Shown here: positions 49,062-57,518 of the stretch, in pieces
How the letters are laid out: every line of letters starts with the position of its first letter
Numbering within the stretch: position 1 is the stretch's first letter
Source of the DNA: Aigarchaeota archaeon
Lineage (GTDB): Archaea; Thermoproteota; Nitrososphaeria_A; Caldarchaeales; Calditenuaceae
Assembly (NCBI GenBank): GCA_025059745.1
Contig: JANXDH010000004.1
Location: 111,783-175,782 of the forward strand
Direction: 5' to 3'
Length of the DNA stretch: 64,000 nucleotides
Program-made: the position numbers and the translations under genes
Notes under the pieces: model-generated
The model's database searches: none
The model's input: only the letters and a program-made list of their open reading frames with translations
Told to the model about the DNA's origin: nothing

Positions 49062-49104
49062 CTTAAACTTTGGATTCTGGTATTAGAGTGTTTTATCGGC
49101 TCTG

Positions 49105-49911
49105 TCATACCCTTCTAGCTGATAATACGCACCACTTATCACCAGCGTTGATGCACTTGACCTCCTTGCACTCGTACTCCTTCCCTGTCAGCTCTTTCAA
49201 GTATCCGGAGAAGCTGCCCCTGAAATAGTTTGAAGTGTGGCCCTTCACTAATTTGCCCACGAGCGTGCACTCTATGAGAGACTCAAGGGTGAGTTCGTAT
49301 CCTTGAGTGGTCTTTACCATCGATGTAGACGTTGCGTAACCAAGTGCCTTTATATGTTTGGCGAACATCTTGATGCAGTCCTCAACGTCCTCCATGAGGA
49401 ACCTATGCTTCCCCGCGACGAACTTTCCGGCTGATAACCCAACGTGATAGAAGATAGCGGCCATAGCCTCCTTACCTAACATACCATAAAGCCTCTCAAG
49501 GATCCCTAGCAACGTCACATCAACTACTATTATAGCTCTGGTGAAGAGGAAGGAGTAAGCCTGATGGTACTCGTTGATCACGTAGCCCGGTATCTCACTC
49601 TGATAGAGTTTTACGTCAGTAACCAACCAGTTGTCCCTCAACTCATCAACGACGCTCTTTAACCCCGACTCCCCCGCGTCAGTGTAGTCTACTATTATCG
49701 AGTTGCTCGCGAGCTCCTCGAGTGCACCGACACCGGATGACATCAGGCCTAGCACGTTCAACCTTCGCCTCCCCATCATATCGAGCACAGAAGCGAGCGC
49801 ACCCGGCACGTTCTTAACTGTGACGCCTATCGAGGCGAGCTTCCTGTTGGGCTCGTAAAAGGAGAGCGGTAACTTCAAGTAATTGATCTTTTCGTCGTCA
49901 CTAAGAGTCAT
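49105..49911 (-). CDS. ACT-like plus V4R-domain sensory protein
   Basis: 268 aa. The N-terminal ~80 residues (LASIGVTVKNVPGALASVLDMMGRRRLNVLGLMSSG) resemble an ACT ligand-binding domain. The C-terminal part (FYHVGLSAGKFVAG...ECTLVGKLVKGHTSNYFRGSFSGYLKELTG, then CKEVKCINAGDKWCVLSA) is a V4R (4-vinyl reductase) domain, with the usual C-x4-C/C pattern. V4R proteins bind small hydrophobic or amino-acid-like ligands. It is probably a regulator with unknown effector. Confidence 0.75.
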   Translation of the reverse strand: MTLSDDEKINYLKLPLSFYEPNRKLASIGVTVKNVPGALASVLDMMGRRRLNVLGLMSSGVGALEELASNSIIVDYTDAGESGLKSVVDELRDNWLVTDVKLYQSEIPGYVINEYHQAYSFLFTRAIIVVDVTLLGILERLYGMLGKEAMAAIFYHVGLSAGKFVAGKHRFLMEDVEDCIKMFAKHIKALGYATSTSMVKTTQGYELTLESLIECTLVGKLVKGHTSNYFRGSFSGYLKELTGKEYECKEVKCINAGDKWCVLSARRV

Positions 49912-50013
49912 GATAATTAAATATCTTTAAAGAGATATAAATATAAAACGTGCGTATTTCGAGTGGAACACTATTTTATAATAGCATAGTACGAGCTATT
50001 AAAAAAGATCGAA

Positions 50014-50088
50014 TGCGGCCGCCGGGATTTGAACCCGGGTTGCGGGCTCGGAAAGCCCACGTCCTAGTCCAGGCTAGACGACGGCCGC
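50014..50088 (-). tRNA. tRNA-Gly (anticodon TCC)
   Basis: 75 nt. Acceptor stem GCGGCCG pairs with CGGCCGC, discriminator A. The anticodon arm TGGGC-TTTCCGA-GCCCG gives anticodon TCC. The T arm is CCGGG-TTCAAAT-CCCGG. No CCA or intron. A Glu reading (TTC) would break the anticodon stem. A T-run follows its 3' end (minus strand). Confidence 0.9.
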
Positions 50089-50171
50089 CCCAGCGGTATA
50101 CTGATTGAGATACCGATCGAAATTTAAGTTTCATCAAAAAATACTCTCGATGATTAAGTGGGTCTTCACAG

Positions 50172-50972
50172 TCACGATATCTCGAACACGACGTTGACAG
50201 AGACCGTATACGTCTGCTCACCTGGGAATATCGGCGTCGTCACCTCACCAGCAGCCTGACGAGGGGGGGCATATGCACCGGCCGCGGGGAAGTACTCCGA
50301 CACGATACTCACAGATAGAACCCTAGCTATCGAGATGCCCAGACCCCTCGCGACCTCGTTCGCTCTGCTCCGCGCGTCGTCTATCGCCCCCTTCATGGCC
50401 TCCGTCTTCAACTGTCTCATCAGCTCGTCCGAGAAGGATGCCCTTATGCCGTCGACCTTGTTAGCGCCAACTCTCACTGCACCATCAAGGACCTCAGGAG
50501 CCACCCTCATTAGATCTCCCCTCAACGTCACCTCTATCGAATTGATCGCAGAGTACCCTGCCAGCACGGGCTCGTTAGACTTGTCGTAGACGTATATCGG
50601 CTGTAAGGAGACCAGGGTGGTCCTTATGTAGCGGTCGGGTATCCTGAAGTTCCTGAGAGCGGCGATCACAGCGTTCATGTTTTCGTTGTTCCTGGACATG
50701 GCCTCGACGGCGGTCTTCCCCCTCGTCTCAACTCCGAGATTGATGACCAGCTGATCCGGTGTGGCCCTCACCGTACCCACGCCCACCACGTTCAGGACCC
50801 TCTGCTGACCTCCGTTACCGAACGCGGACGTCACCACCCCTCCTCGCTCAGCAGGTGCGGCCTCGCCCAACCTCTCAGAGATCCCTCCGATAATAATCAA
50901 CGAGACGAGAGTGGCGGCCAGCAGGGCCGCCAGGACTATCCCGTTCAACACCAGAATTCTTCGCTCTTCCAT
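50172..50972 (-). CDS. SIMPL-domain (DUF541) protein, membrane-anchored
   Basis: 266 aa. An N-terminal hydrophobic helix (ILVLNGIVLAALLAATLVSLIIIGG) anchors it, and the rest is the SIMPL domain: LNVVGVGTVRATPDQLVINLGV, TTLVSLQPIYVYDKSNEPVLAGYSA, EAMKGAIDDARSRANEVARGLG and TYTVSVNVVFEI. Family members form periplasmic or extracellular oligomeric rings of unclear role, sometimes linked to oxidative stress. The domain would be outside the cell. Confidence 0.85.
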   Translation of the reverse strand: MEERRILVLNGIVLAALLAATLVSLIIIGGISERLGEAAPAERGGVVTSAFGNGGQQRVLNVVGVGTVRATPDQLVINLGVETRGKTAVEAMSRNNENMNAVIAALRNFRIPDRYIRTTLVSLQPIYVYDKSNEPVLAGYSAINSIEVTLRGDLMRVAPEVLDGAVRVGANKVDGIRASFSDELMRQLKTEAMKGAIDDARSRANEVARGLGISIARVLSVSIVSEYFPAAGAYAPPRQAAGEVTTPIFPGEQTYTVSVNVVFEIS

Positions 50973-51081
50973 GGCACCTCATTGATATCGAGCCCTTTAG
51001 ATAACCCTAAAGAGTTGTACGCCCGTTCTACGGTTTAGTACGGGCCCTAAAATATTAGGCAGCCCCACAATCTCCTTCTCG

Positions 51082-51513
51082 TTGAAGGAGGATAGAAAGA
51101 GGGTCGAGTCCGACCTGAGGGGTAGGACACTCGAGGTCTACATACTACTGTTGAGGAGCAACGAACCGGTCGGAGTCAGGGAGGTTCAGAGGAAGCTGGG
51201 CATGTCGAGCCCAAGCGTCGCACAGCACCACCTAGACAAGTTGGTGGGGCTGGGGATCGTGACAAAGGACGAATCCAACCGCTACTCGGCCACAAGACTA
51301 GTGGACGCATCGATACTCTCTCACTTCATCAAGGTCGGTAGGTTCATCATGCCCCGGATGACCTTCTACGCGTCCTTCTTCGCCACGTTTACCGCACTCT
51401 ACGTCTTCCTCACGTCCCCCTCACTCGATCCCTACGCGATTACACTGGGCATAACTTCGACGGCGATATTTGTGATGGAGAGCGTAAGGGCTTGGGTGAA
51501 GAGGCCCTGGTGA
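51082..51513 (+). CDS. Winged-helix regulator with membrane segments
   Basis: 143 aa. TTG start about 25 nt after CCTAAAATATTAGG (TATA), so leaderless. A winged helix at residues ~15-70 (LEVYILLLRSNEPVGVREVQRKLGMSSPSVAQHHLDKLVGLGIV) is followed by two hydrophobic helices (MTFYASFFATFTALYVFL and YAITLGITSTAIFVM). A membrane-held DNA-binding protein could relay an envelope signal to transcription (inference). It is coupled to the next small membrane gene through a GTGA overlap. Confidence 0.65.
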   Translation: MKEDRKRVESDLRGRTLEVYILLLRSNEPVGVREVQRKLGMSSPSVAQHHLDKLVGLGIVTKDESNRYSATRLVDASILSHFIKVGRFIMPRMTFYASFFATFTALYVFLTSPSLDPYAITLGITSTAIFVMESVRAWVKRPW

Positions 51514-51812
51514 GCAGATCACTCCTAAGGTACGTCGTCCTCCCAGCGCTCCTAGGGTCTGCGCTCTCTGTCACGCTCTTCACACTTCAAAACCTCCTCT
51601 TTGCGACCCCCGATCTCGCCGAGGTGCAAGGACACGTCGCATCTACTTTCATGGAGGACGACATTCAACAGGAGATGGGGCCCGCATCGACGGTTACAGG
51701 TCGGACGTATGACGGTTACACCTTCATCGTGGTAGCGACGCTATCGCTTGTAGTCGCCCTAACTGTCTACACATCGACCTTAAAAGCGCTCAAGAGACCG
51801 TCCGGTCACTAA
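51510..51812 (+). CDS. Small membrane protein coupled to the winged-helix regulator
   Basis: 100 aa from GTG 51510, overlapping the previous stop. Two helices (RYVVLPALLGSALSVTLFTL and FIVVATLSLVVALTVYTSTL) flank a ~45-residue loop (LAEVQGHVASTFMEDDIQQEMG) likely outside the cell. It may be the sensor partner of the regulator. Convergent with the TerC gene, overlapping by about 23 nt. Confidence 0.5.
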   Translation: MSRSLLRYVVLPALLGSALSVTLFTLQNLLFATPDLAEVQGHVASTFMEDDIQQEMGPASTVTGRTYDGYTFIVVATLSLVVALTVYTSTLKALKRPSGH

Positions 51813-52713
51813 CGTCCCCTCCCTTAAACACCGATATCATGAACGTCAACACGAATACCAACCCAATTATTACCAGCGAGACCAACGGTGGTACGCTGAA
51901 GAACTCGTTGATGAAGAGCTTTACACCAAGGTACATCATTATGACCGACAACCCCTCGTTGAGGTACCTCAGTCTGATGAGCGAGCCCACGATAAGGAAG
52001 TAGAGGGACCTCAGGCAGAAGACGGCCAGGATATTCGACGTGTAGACGATCGAGAAGTCCCTGGTGACTGTGAGTATGGCGGGTACCGAATCGACCGCGA
52101 ATATTATGTCCACCACTTCTATTGAGACGAGCGACAAAAGGAGAGGGGTGCCTAATACCCTACTTCCTTCTCTCACGATGAACCGGCCATCGACCCGATC
52201 CTTTACTGGTAACCTCTTCAATATGGACCTGAACGGTCTGCTATACAATATGTTACCGCGCAGGTCGCGTTGAGAGAAGAACCTGTATCCAGTGTAGAAC
52301 AGTGCGACGCCTAGGGGATAGATCATCCACGATATGCGCTCGAGGAGAAGTATCAACCCCGTTATGAAGAGGCCTCTCAGTACTATCGCACTCACTATGC
52401 CGATAAACAAGACCCTCCTGTGATGCTCGAGGGGAATCCTGAAGGCGTCGAAAATCACCGCGAAGAGAAAGACGTTGTCTATGCTGAGGGAGACCTCGAT
52501 CAAGTAACCGGTATAGAAGGTTATCATCGCGTCCCCGCCTCCCTTAGTCCATAGGAAGTAGCCGAAGCCGACCGCGATCAGGACCCAGACAGTCATCCAG
52601 ACTGCTGAATCCGAGACCGTCCACCTCCTCATCCTCTGAAGGAGTGCGAGGTCCACGATCAAGACGGTGACTATTATCGAATGAAAGACTATCCACTCGG
52701 TTAAATTTAACAA
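51790..52713 (-). CDS. TerC/Alx-family integral membrane protein
   Basis: 307 aa with seven or more helices. FYTGYLIEVSLSIDNVFLFAVIF and FIVGSLIRLRYLN-like segments, plus SLVSIEVVDIIFAVDSVPAIL near residue 205, are TerC hallmarks; the conserved Asp residues of the two SIDN/FAVDSVPA motifs are present. Members such as Alx export manganese or guard metal homeostasis. The metal here is not determined. Confidence 0.88.
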   Translation of the reverse strand: MLNLTEWIVFHSIIVTVLIVDLALLQRMRRWTVSDSAVWMTVWVLIAVGFGYFLWTKGGGDAMITFYTGYLIEVSLSIDNVFLFAVIFDAFRIPLEHHRRVLFIGIVSAIVLRGLFITGLILLLERISWMIYPLGVALFYTGYRFFSQRDLRGNILYSRPFRSILKRLPVKDRVDGRFIVREGSRVLGTPLLLSLVSIEVVDIIFAVDSVPAILTVTRDFSIVYTSNILAVFCLRSLYFLIVGSLIRLRYLNEGLSVIMMYLGVKLFINEFFSVPPLVSLVIIGLVFVLTFMISVFKGGDVSDRTVS

Positions 52714-52760
52714 CCTGTGGACAATATCACTAGAGAGCGCACTATATTAAGTTCCTCAAT

Positions 52761-55700
52761 TTAAAAGAACCTCTTCAGAGAGCTCTGCCTGTCCTTACCC
52801 ACGTTACTCCTCTTGAATATCGACTCGAAGTTCTCCATCGCCACTATCACCCCCTCCCTCAGATATGGGTCCTTTATGTATTCGGTCAGGAGCTCCTCGG
52901 CGAGCTCTAGGTACTTAGAGACTGTGCCCCTGTAGACGGTCTGGGAGATCTCGCCCCCGCAGAGCCTACAGTTGACGCTGAGAGGAGGCCTCCTGTACTT
53001 CGCACCACACCTCTTACAGATGTAACTCTGGGAGAAGTAACTCTTCATGTTACCGAGTATATCGGGGAGTATGTGGGAGGCCATGACACGTTCGGCGACA
53101 GAGACCTCGTTCACCGCGGAGATCTTCTTCGCGAGCTCGAGTTGGACCTTCACCTTATCGAGCATGGTCTTGAGTCGCTTGTAGTTGGAGTCCGATACCT
53201 CGGTCACCACTTGACTCGTCGGGGTCGTATACCTCGCTCCTACGCACCACCCGCCCCCCTCCCTCATCAGGTCAGAGGCCAGTTTGACTACTCCCTCGAG
53301 CTCCACCGCAGGCCTCCCCTCTGAAGCGGCCCTGTAGAACTCAAGCGGGTACCTCTCGATCACCTCGAAGTTGTAGGCCTGTTCGTCAACCTCATCGTGG
53401 AGGACTACGGGGGTTATCAGTAACGGAGCATCCATCGACCCACCGATCCGGTCGGGGAGGTACATCCTGCTGAAGTTGATGAGGACGTCGAGCAGGAGAG
53501 TGACGCTGTCCTCGTCTCCGTCGCAGTCCCTTCTCTTTGAACCGTGGAGGATGGGGTGAGCGTACATAACGTTTGCGTCGACGAACCCTATGATCCTGCA
53601 TACCACGCTACCGTACGTATGGGGCGAGAGCACGGCCACGAGGTGACCTATCAGGTCTTCCGACTCCTCTAACATATAATACGCCTCCAACCCCAGCGAC
53701 CTCAGGTAACCGTCGATGAACCTCGAGACCTTGAAGAGGTGATCGACCAACCTCTTGGGCACTATGACGTCCTGCACCATGAGCTCCAAGGTCTGATCCC
53801 ACGAGACGAGTGGGTCACCGAAGACGTCAGATACGTAACCGAGCTCGCGGAGCCTCTCGGGCGGTACACCTATCTGTTTGGGAGAGAAGTGGGTGAGAGG
53901 CGCGTTGGTCGTGTCGAACCTCACAGTACCGTCCTTGTATACGAAGAGATCGAGGTTGGCCCTAAGGACTCCCTTCACTAGGTCCTCCGGCTGTTTCGCC
54001 AGACTGTTCAGTCCCCTGACCCCCTTGAGACTCGGAGGCTTCGGCTCTGAGGCCTTACGCAGAGACTCCTCCACGAGCCCCCTCAAGTCAACGTACTTCC
54101 TGCTACTGTGCCTGAGAGGCCCCTTACAGTTGTAACAGGTCTTCTGGAGGATCTCGACGTACTCGACTCCACAGCGTTCACAGGTCGACACCATGATGGT
54201 TGGTCTCCCACACGACTCGCACGTAGTCTTCCAAGTCTTCTCTCCGCACGCAGTACAGACCCTGTTGATCAGCTCCACAACAATATGCCCCGCGCCACTC
54301 GCCCCCCTCAGGACGTCCCTCGTCATGCCGCCCGCCAGACCTACGGGGAAGAGCACTTGGGAGGGCGGCCTCATCCTCCTCTGCCCGGATTTCTCAGGCC
54401 TCCCGACCCTCGCGGATATAGTGCTCCCTATCTTGGGCCTGAAGGGCAGACCGGTTAGCGACTCGAGGAACTCTCTCACATCACCGGTTCTCCGCTCCAA
54501 GTCGTTGAACGGCCTCAGCGCGAAGATAAGTGACTTGAGGACGCTAGAACTCAGGACTATCTTGTGGTCCCTTACCCTGTGAGTGACTAAACCGATCTCT
54601 AAGAGCCTCTTGACCTTGGCGTCGTACTCCACGAGAGCATCTGACTCGAACCTCTTGAGGCCTCCAGAGATCGAGTCCCTCAGCCACCTCCTCAGGTACT
54701 CCACATCACCCACATCCCACGCCTCCCAGGCGGGCAAGTATCGTGGATGCAGGGGCACGCGGAGCTTGGTGCTTATGAGCGCGGCCTCTTCGACCGTTGG
54801 GACACTATAGAACGGCTCCCTCACGAAGTCGCTCAACCTCTCCTTGAGGCGATCATCGATCCACGGAGAGTCGCGTAGTGAGCTGATACGAACCTCCTCG
54901 GCCCACCACTCCTCGCAGTAACCGGGAGGCCTTAATCTAACGTTGTTCTCCACGCAGTCACCGAAACTCACCAGTACGTCACCGTTGAAGAGGATCTCCT
55001 TCGCTCCCTTTTCGGCCTCCTCTAGTTTGGCCTTGTTGTCGACCCTTATCACGGACCCATCACTCATGAGCACCACGGGTGGTTCTATGGAGTCGACCGG
55101 TACCGAGACGCCACTCTTCCCGGGGTAGTCGACCCTCAGCTGGGTGCCGGTAACGATGAAGTTCTCTAGCAGTCGCATGGAGTAAGGGTGTATCCCGATC
55201 GCTGACATGCCGTTGTTCGGAGACCTTCCGTATCGTAACCTGAAGCCCCACCTCATGCTTGAGGTCGAGAGTATTGGTCTGCCGCCCACGACCTCATCGA
55301 TCGAACTCACCCTGCTAGAGCTGGACGAGGACGCCCTCTTCATCTGTTCTATCACCTCGTGGAGCCACTCCCACCCTTCGAGCCCGCAGAGCTCCACCAT
55401 CCTGAGAACCTTCTTGGCCCTGCCGACGATACCGTCGTTGACTACTATCAGCGCACCGCCCCTCAGATAGGGTGTCTCGATCCTCTGCGACTTCCTCAAG
55501 GCGGGGACGTATATCGGATCGGTCGCTATGCCCGTTATCTCGATCGGCAGATTCCTCAGGACTAACTCCAGCACCTCCTCGGGGACGTTGTACTGGAACC
55601 TCCCGACCCTCCTCCTGTAAAGCCTTACCTCCTCTATGAACCTCCCCACCTCGTCATCGGTGATCACGTACCTCGACAGGCCGACTGATCTCCTTATGTA

Positions 55701-56249
55701 GTCTGCAAGTACGACCGCACCGGCAACCTCAGTACCACCTGCCGACCTCATGGGGCCGGCGAAATAGACCGCCATGTACTTGCTACCATCGAAGTTTGAC
55801 TTGATCCTGACGTTGACGATACCCTCCGTGGGCGCGGCGGTTATGCTCGGCGGCGTCATGGTCGCTAGCGAGGCCCTCAGGACGACGAGTAACTCCGCCT
55901 CGTTCACGTCTTCTCTCTCGGAGATCAACTCATCGGCGAGCCTGAACGGCACCAGGACTGGTGGGAACTCGGACCTTATCCTCCTTATCTTCTTCGCGAT
56001 ACCTTCTGGGCCTATCAGGACCTCCACCCTCTCGGCCATGTCCCTCACTGGAACCGTCTCGACCTCCATGACCGGTGAGTTACTGTGGGCCCTCACCTTA
56101 GACGCGAGGTCAAACTCCTCCTCAAAGCGGGAGAGCAAAGCTTCGTAGTAGCTCTTCTGGTAGGGTAGGTAGGGTCTACCCGGATCGAACCTCCGCGCGA
56201 CCTCCTCCGAGTTCGACGGCTGGTGCGTTATGAACCCCCCACCCCTCAA
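52761..56249 (-). CDS. DNA polymerase D large subunit DP2
   Basis: 1162 aa, continuous, with no intein. The catalytic region carries YAHPILHGSKRRDCDGDEDSVTLLLD, the double-psi beta-barrel with the acidic triad of PolD, and the C-terminal zinc modules VCTACGEKTWKTTCESCGRP, CERCGVEYVEILQKTCYNC and CKRCGAKYRRPPLSVNCRLCGG. The C-terminal ending (SSLKRFF) is a likely PCNA-interacting peptide. It is the replicative polymerase catalytic subunit and partners DP1 encoded at 25.2-26.6 kb. Confidence 0.97.
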   Translation of the reverse strand: MRGGGFITHQPSNSEEVARRFDPGRPYLPYQKSYYEALLSRFEEEFDLASKVRAHSNSPVMEVETVPVRDMAERVEVLIGPEGIAKKIRRIRSEFPPVLVPFRLADELISEREDVNEAELLVVLRASLATMTPPSITAAPTEGIVNVRIKSNFDGSKYMAVYFAGPMRSAGGTEVAGAVVLADYIRRSVGLSRYVITDDEVGRFIEEVRLYRRRVGRFQYNVPEEVLELVLRNLPIEITGIATDPIYVPALRKSQRIETPYLRGGALIVVNDGIVGRAKKVLRMVELCGLEGWEWLHEVIEQMKRASSSSSSRVSSIDEVVGGRPILSTSSMRWGFRLRYGRSPNNGMSAIGIHPYSMRLLENFIVTGTQLRVDYPGKSGVSVPVDSIEPPVVLMSDGSVIRVDNKAKLEEAEKGAKEILFNGDVLVSFGDCVENNVRLRPPGYCEEWWAEEVRISSLRDSPWIDDRLKERLSDFVREPFYSVPTVEEAALISTKLRVPLHPRYLPAWEAWDVGDVEYLRRWLRDSISGGLKRFESDALVEYDAKVKRLLEIGLVTHRVRDHKIVLSSSVLKSLIFALRPFNDLERRTGDVREFLESLTGLPFRPKIGSTISARVGRPEKSGQRRMRPPSQVLFPVGLAGGMTRDVLRGASGAGHIVVELINRVCTACGEKTWKTTCESCGRPTIMVSTCERCGVEYVEILQKTCYNCKGPLRHSSRKYVDLRGLVEESLRKASEPKPPSLKGVRGLNSLAKQPEDLVKGVLRANLDLFVYKDGTVRFDTTNAPLTHFSPKQIGVPPERLRELGYVSDVFGDPLVSWDQTLELMVQDVIVPKRLVDHLFKVSRFIDGYLRSLGLEAYYMLEESEDLIGHLVAVLSPHTYGSVVCRIIGFVDANVMYAHPILHGSKRRDCDGDEDSVTLLLDVLINFSRMYLPDRIGGSMDAPLLITPVVLHDEVDEQAYNFEVIERYPLEFYRAASEGRPAVELEGVVKLASDLMREGGGWCVGARYTTPTSQVVTEVSDSNYKRLKTMLDKVKVQLELAKKISAVNEVSVAERVMASHILPDILGNMKSYFSQSYICKRCGAKYRRPPLSVNCRLCGGEISQTVYRGTVSKYLELAEELLTEYIKDPYLREGVIVAMENFESIFKRSNVGKDRQSSLKRFF

Positions 56250-57418
56250 TAGGACTCCGCTATGTGTCTCAGCACCTCGTTCGCGAAGGGGTACTTGACC
56301 GCGAGCTCCTTCCTCGTTATTATCTCCCTCTCTATCTTATCGAGCGCGTACCTCACCGCCAGATCCGCCCTCCACCCCTCACCTGAGCCGGTAACTTGAC
56401 ACTTGTTCGTGAAGAGCCGGGCCCTGCAGTGGATCAGGTGCTGTGGGCCGTGCTTCTCCCTGTGAGCCTTGAAGTGGAGCGATAAAGTGCCCTCCCCCAA
56501 GGCCTTACTGAGCCTGGACGCGAACCTGCCTGCGACGTCCAAGATGGCGTTCTTCTCGGCCTCCGAGAGGTCCATGAGCTTGTGACTGATCTGCACTGTT
56601 ATTCCGGCCGTAGCCTCGCTCGACATCTCGACTATCGGTTCCAACACGTCGATCACGGAGAGTATGCCCTCTACCTTACCGTCCTCCACCACGACCAGAC
56701 ACGATATATCATGTTTTATCATGCGGTCTAGAGCGACGTAGAGCGACTCGTTAGGACGCGCAGTGATGACCGGCCTCGACATGATGGATTTCACGCTGTT
56801 GCCGAAGACCGAAACCTTCTCCCCGGTCACCTCTCCCCACGACGCCTTCTCCCTCGGTCTTATGACCTTCTCTATTATGTCGTGGAGCGTAACTATTCCC
56901 GAGAGCGACCCCCTCTTGGACGTGACGGGGAGACGCGAGACTCCCTCCCCTCTCATGATTGACGCAGCCTTTCCGATGGTCTCGTCCTCTCTTATCGTAA
57001 GCGGGTCCTTGGTCATCGCCTCCCGAACTCTAACTTTCTTCAATAGGTCTCTCAGAGAAGTGCCGATCTGCCTCACGGTAACGATGCCCACAGGCCTCTT
57101 GCCCTCTAAGACAGGTAACGCCTTTAAGTTGTTCTCGTACATCAGCTTAGCGCTCTCTATGACGCTATCGTTCGGTGAGATGTAGGGTACCTTGATGGCG
57201 GCGGATTTCGCTAGGGCCTTCGTTGGGTTGACGTGAGGCCTGAGCAACAACCGTTCGGTTATAGCACCGATGAAACGATCCTCTTGGTCTAGTACGAGCA
57301 CCATGTAAGCCCTCTTCTCTGAGAAGACCTTGGCGACCTTACTGATAGGTTCATCGGCGTAGACGTAGTGATAGTCGGCCTCTAGCACGTCCCTCACCAG
57401 TAATTGCTCAGCGCTCAA
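56246..57418 (-). CDS. Four-CBS protein with C-terminal S30AE (ribosome hibernation factor)-like domain
   Basis: 390 aa. Two CBS pairs: VRDVLEADYHYVYADEPISK and IGAITERLLLRPHV; IKVPYISPNDSVIESAKLM; VREAMTKDPLTIREDETIG; VKSIMSRPVITARPNESLY. The C-terminal ~110 residues (VQISHKLMDLSEAEKNAIL, HLIHCRARLFTNKCQVTGSGEGWRADLAVRYALDKIEREI) resemble the S30AE/HPF domain that sits in the small ribosomal subunit. Ligand-controlled ribosome binding is the natural inference. It overlaps the DP2 start by 4 nt, so the two are coupled. Confidence 0.7.
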   Translation of the reverse strand: MSAEQLLVRDVLEADYHYVYADEPISKVAKVFSEKRAYMVLVLDQEDRFIGAITERLLLRPHVNPTKALAKSAAIKVPYISPNDSVIESAKLMYENNLKALPVLEGKRPVGIVTVRQIGTSLRDLLKKVRVREAMTKDPLTIREDETIGKAASIMRGEGVSRLPVTSKRGSLSGIVTLHDIIEKVIRPREKASWGEVTGEKVSVFGNSVKSIMSRPVITARPNESLYVALDRMIKHDISCLVVVEDGKVEGILSVIDVLEPIVEMSSEATAGITVQISHKLMDLSEAEKNAILDVAGRFASRLSKALGEGTLSLHFKAHREKHGPQHLIHCRARLFTNKCQVTGSGEGWRADLAVRYALDKIEREIITRKELAVKYPFANEVLRHIAESY

Positions 57419-57518
57419 TTCGGTCCTCGACCTCCCATCGCTCTTACTGACTGGTAAAATTTATCGTTATGCTGAGATTTCTAACGTAATAATCAATGTA
57501 AGGTAATGAGGGAGTCCT

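Noticed and set aside
50014-50088. tRNA-Gly as right attachment site of the provirus
   Set aside because: It shares only the T-loop GGTTCAAATCC with tRNA-Pro, which nearly all tRNAs have; dinB and other host genes lie between.
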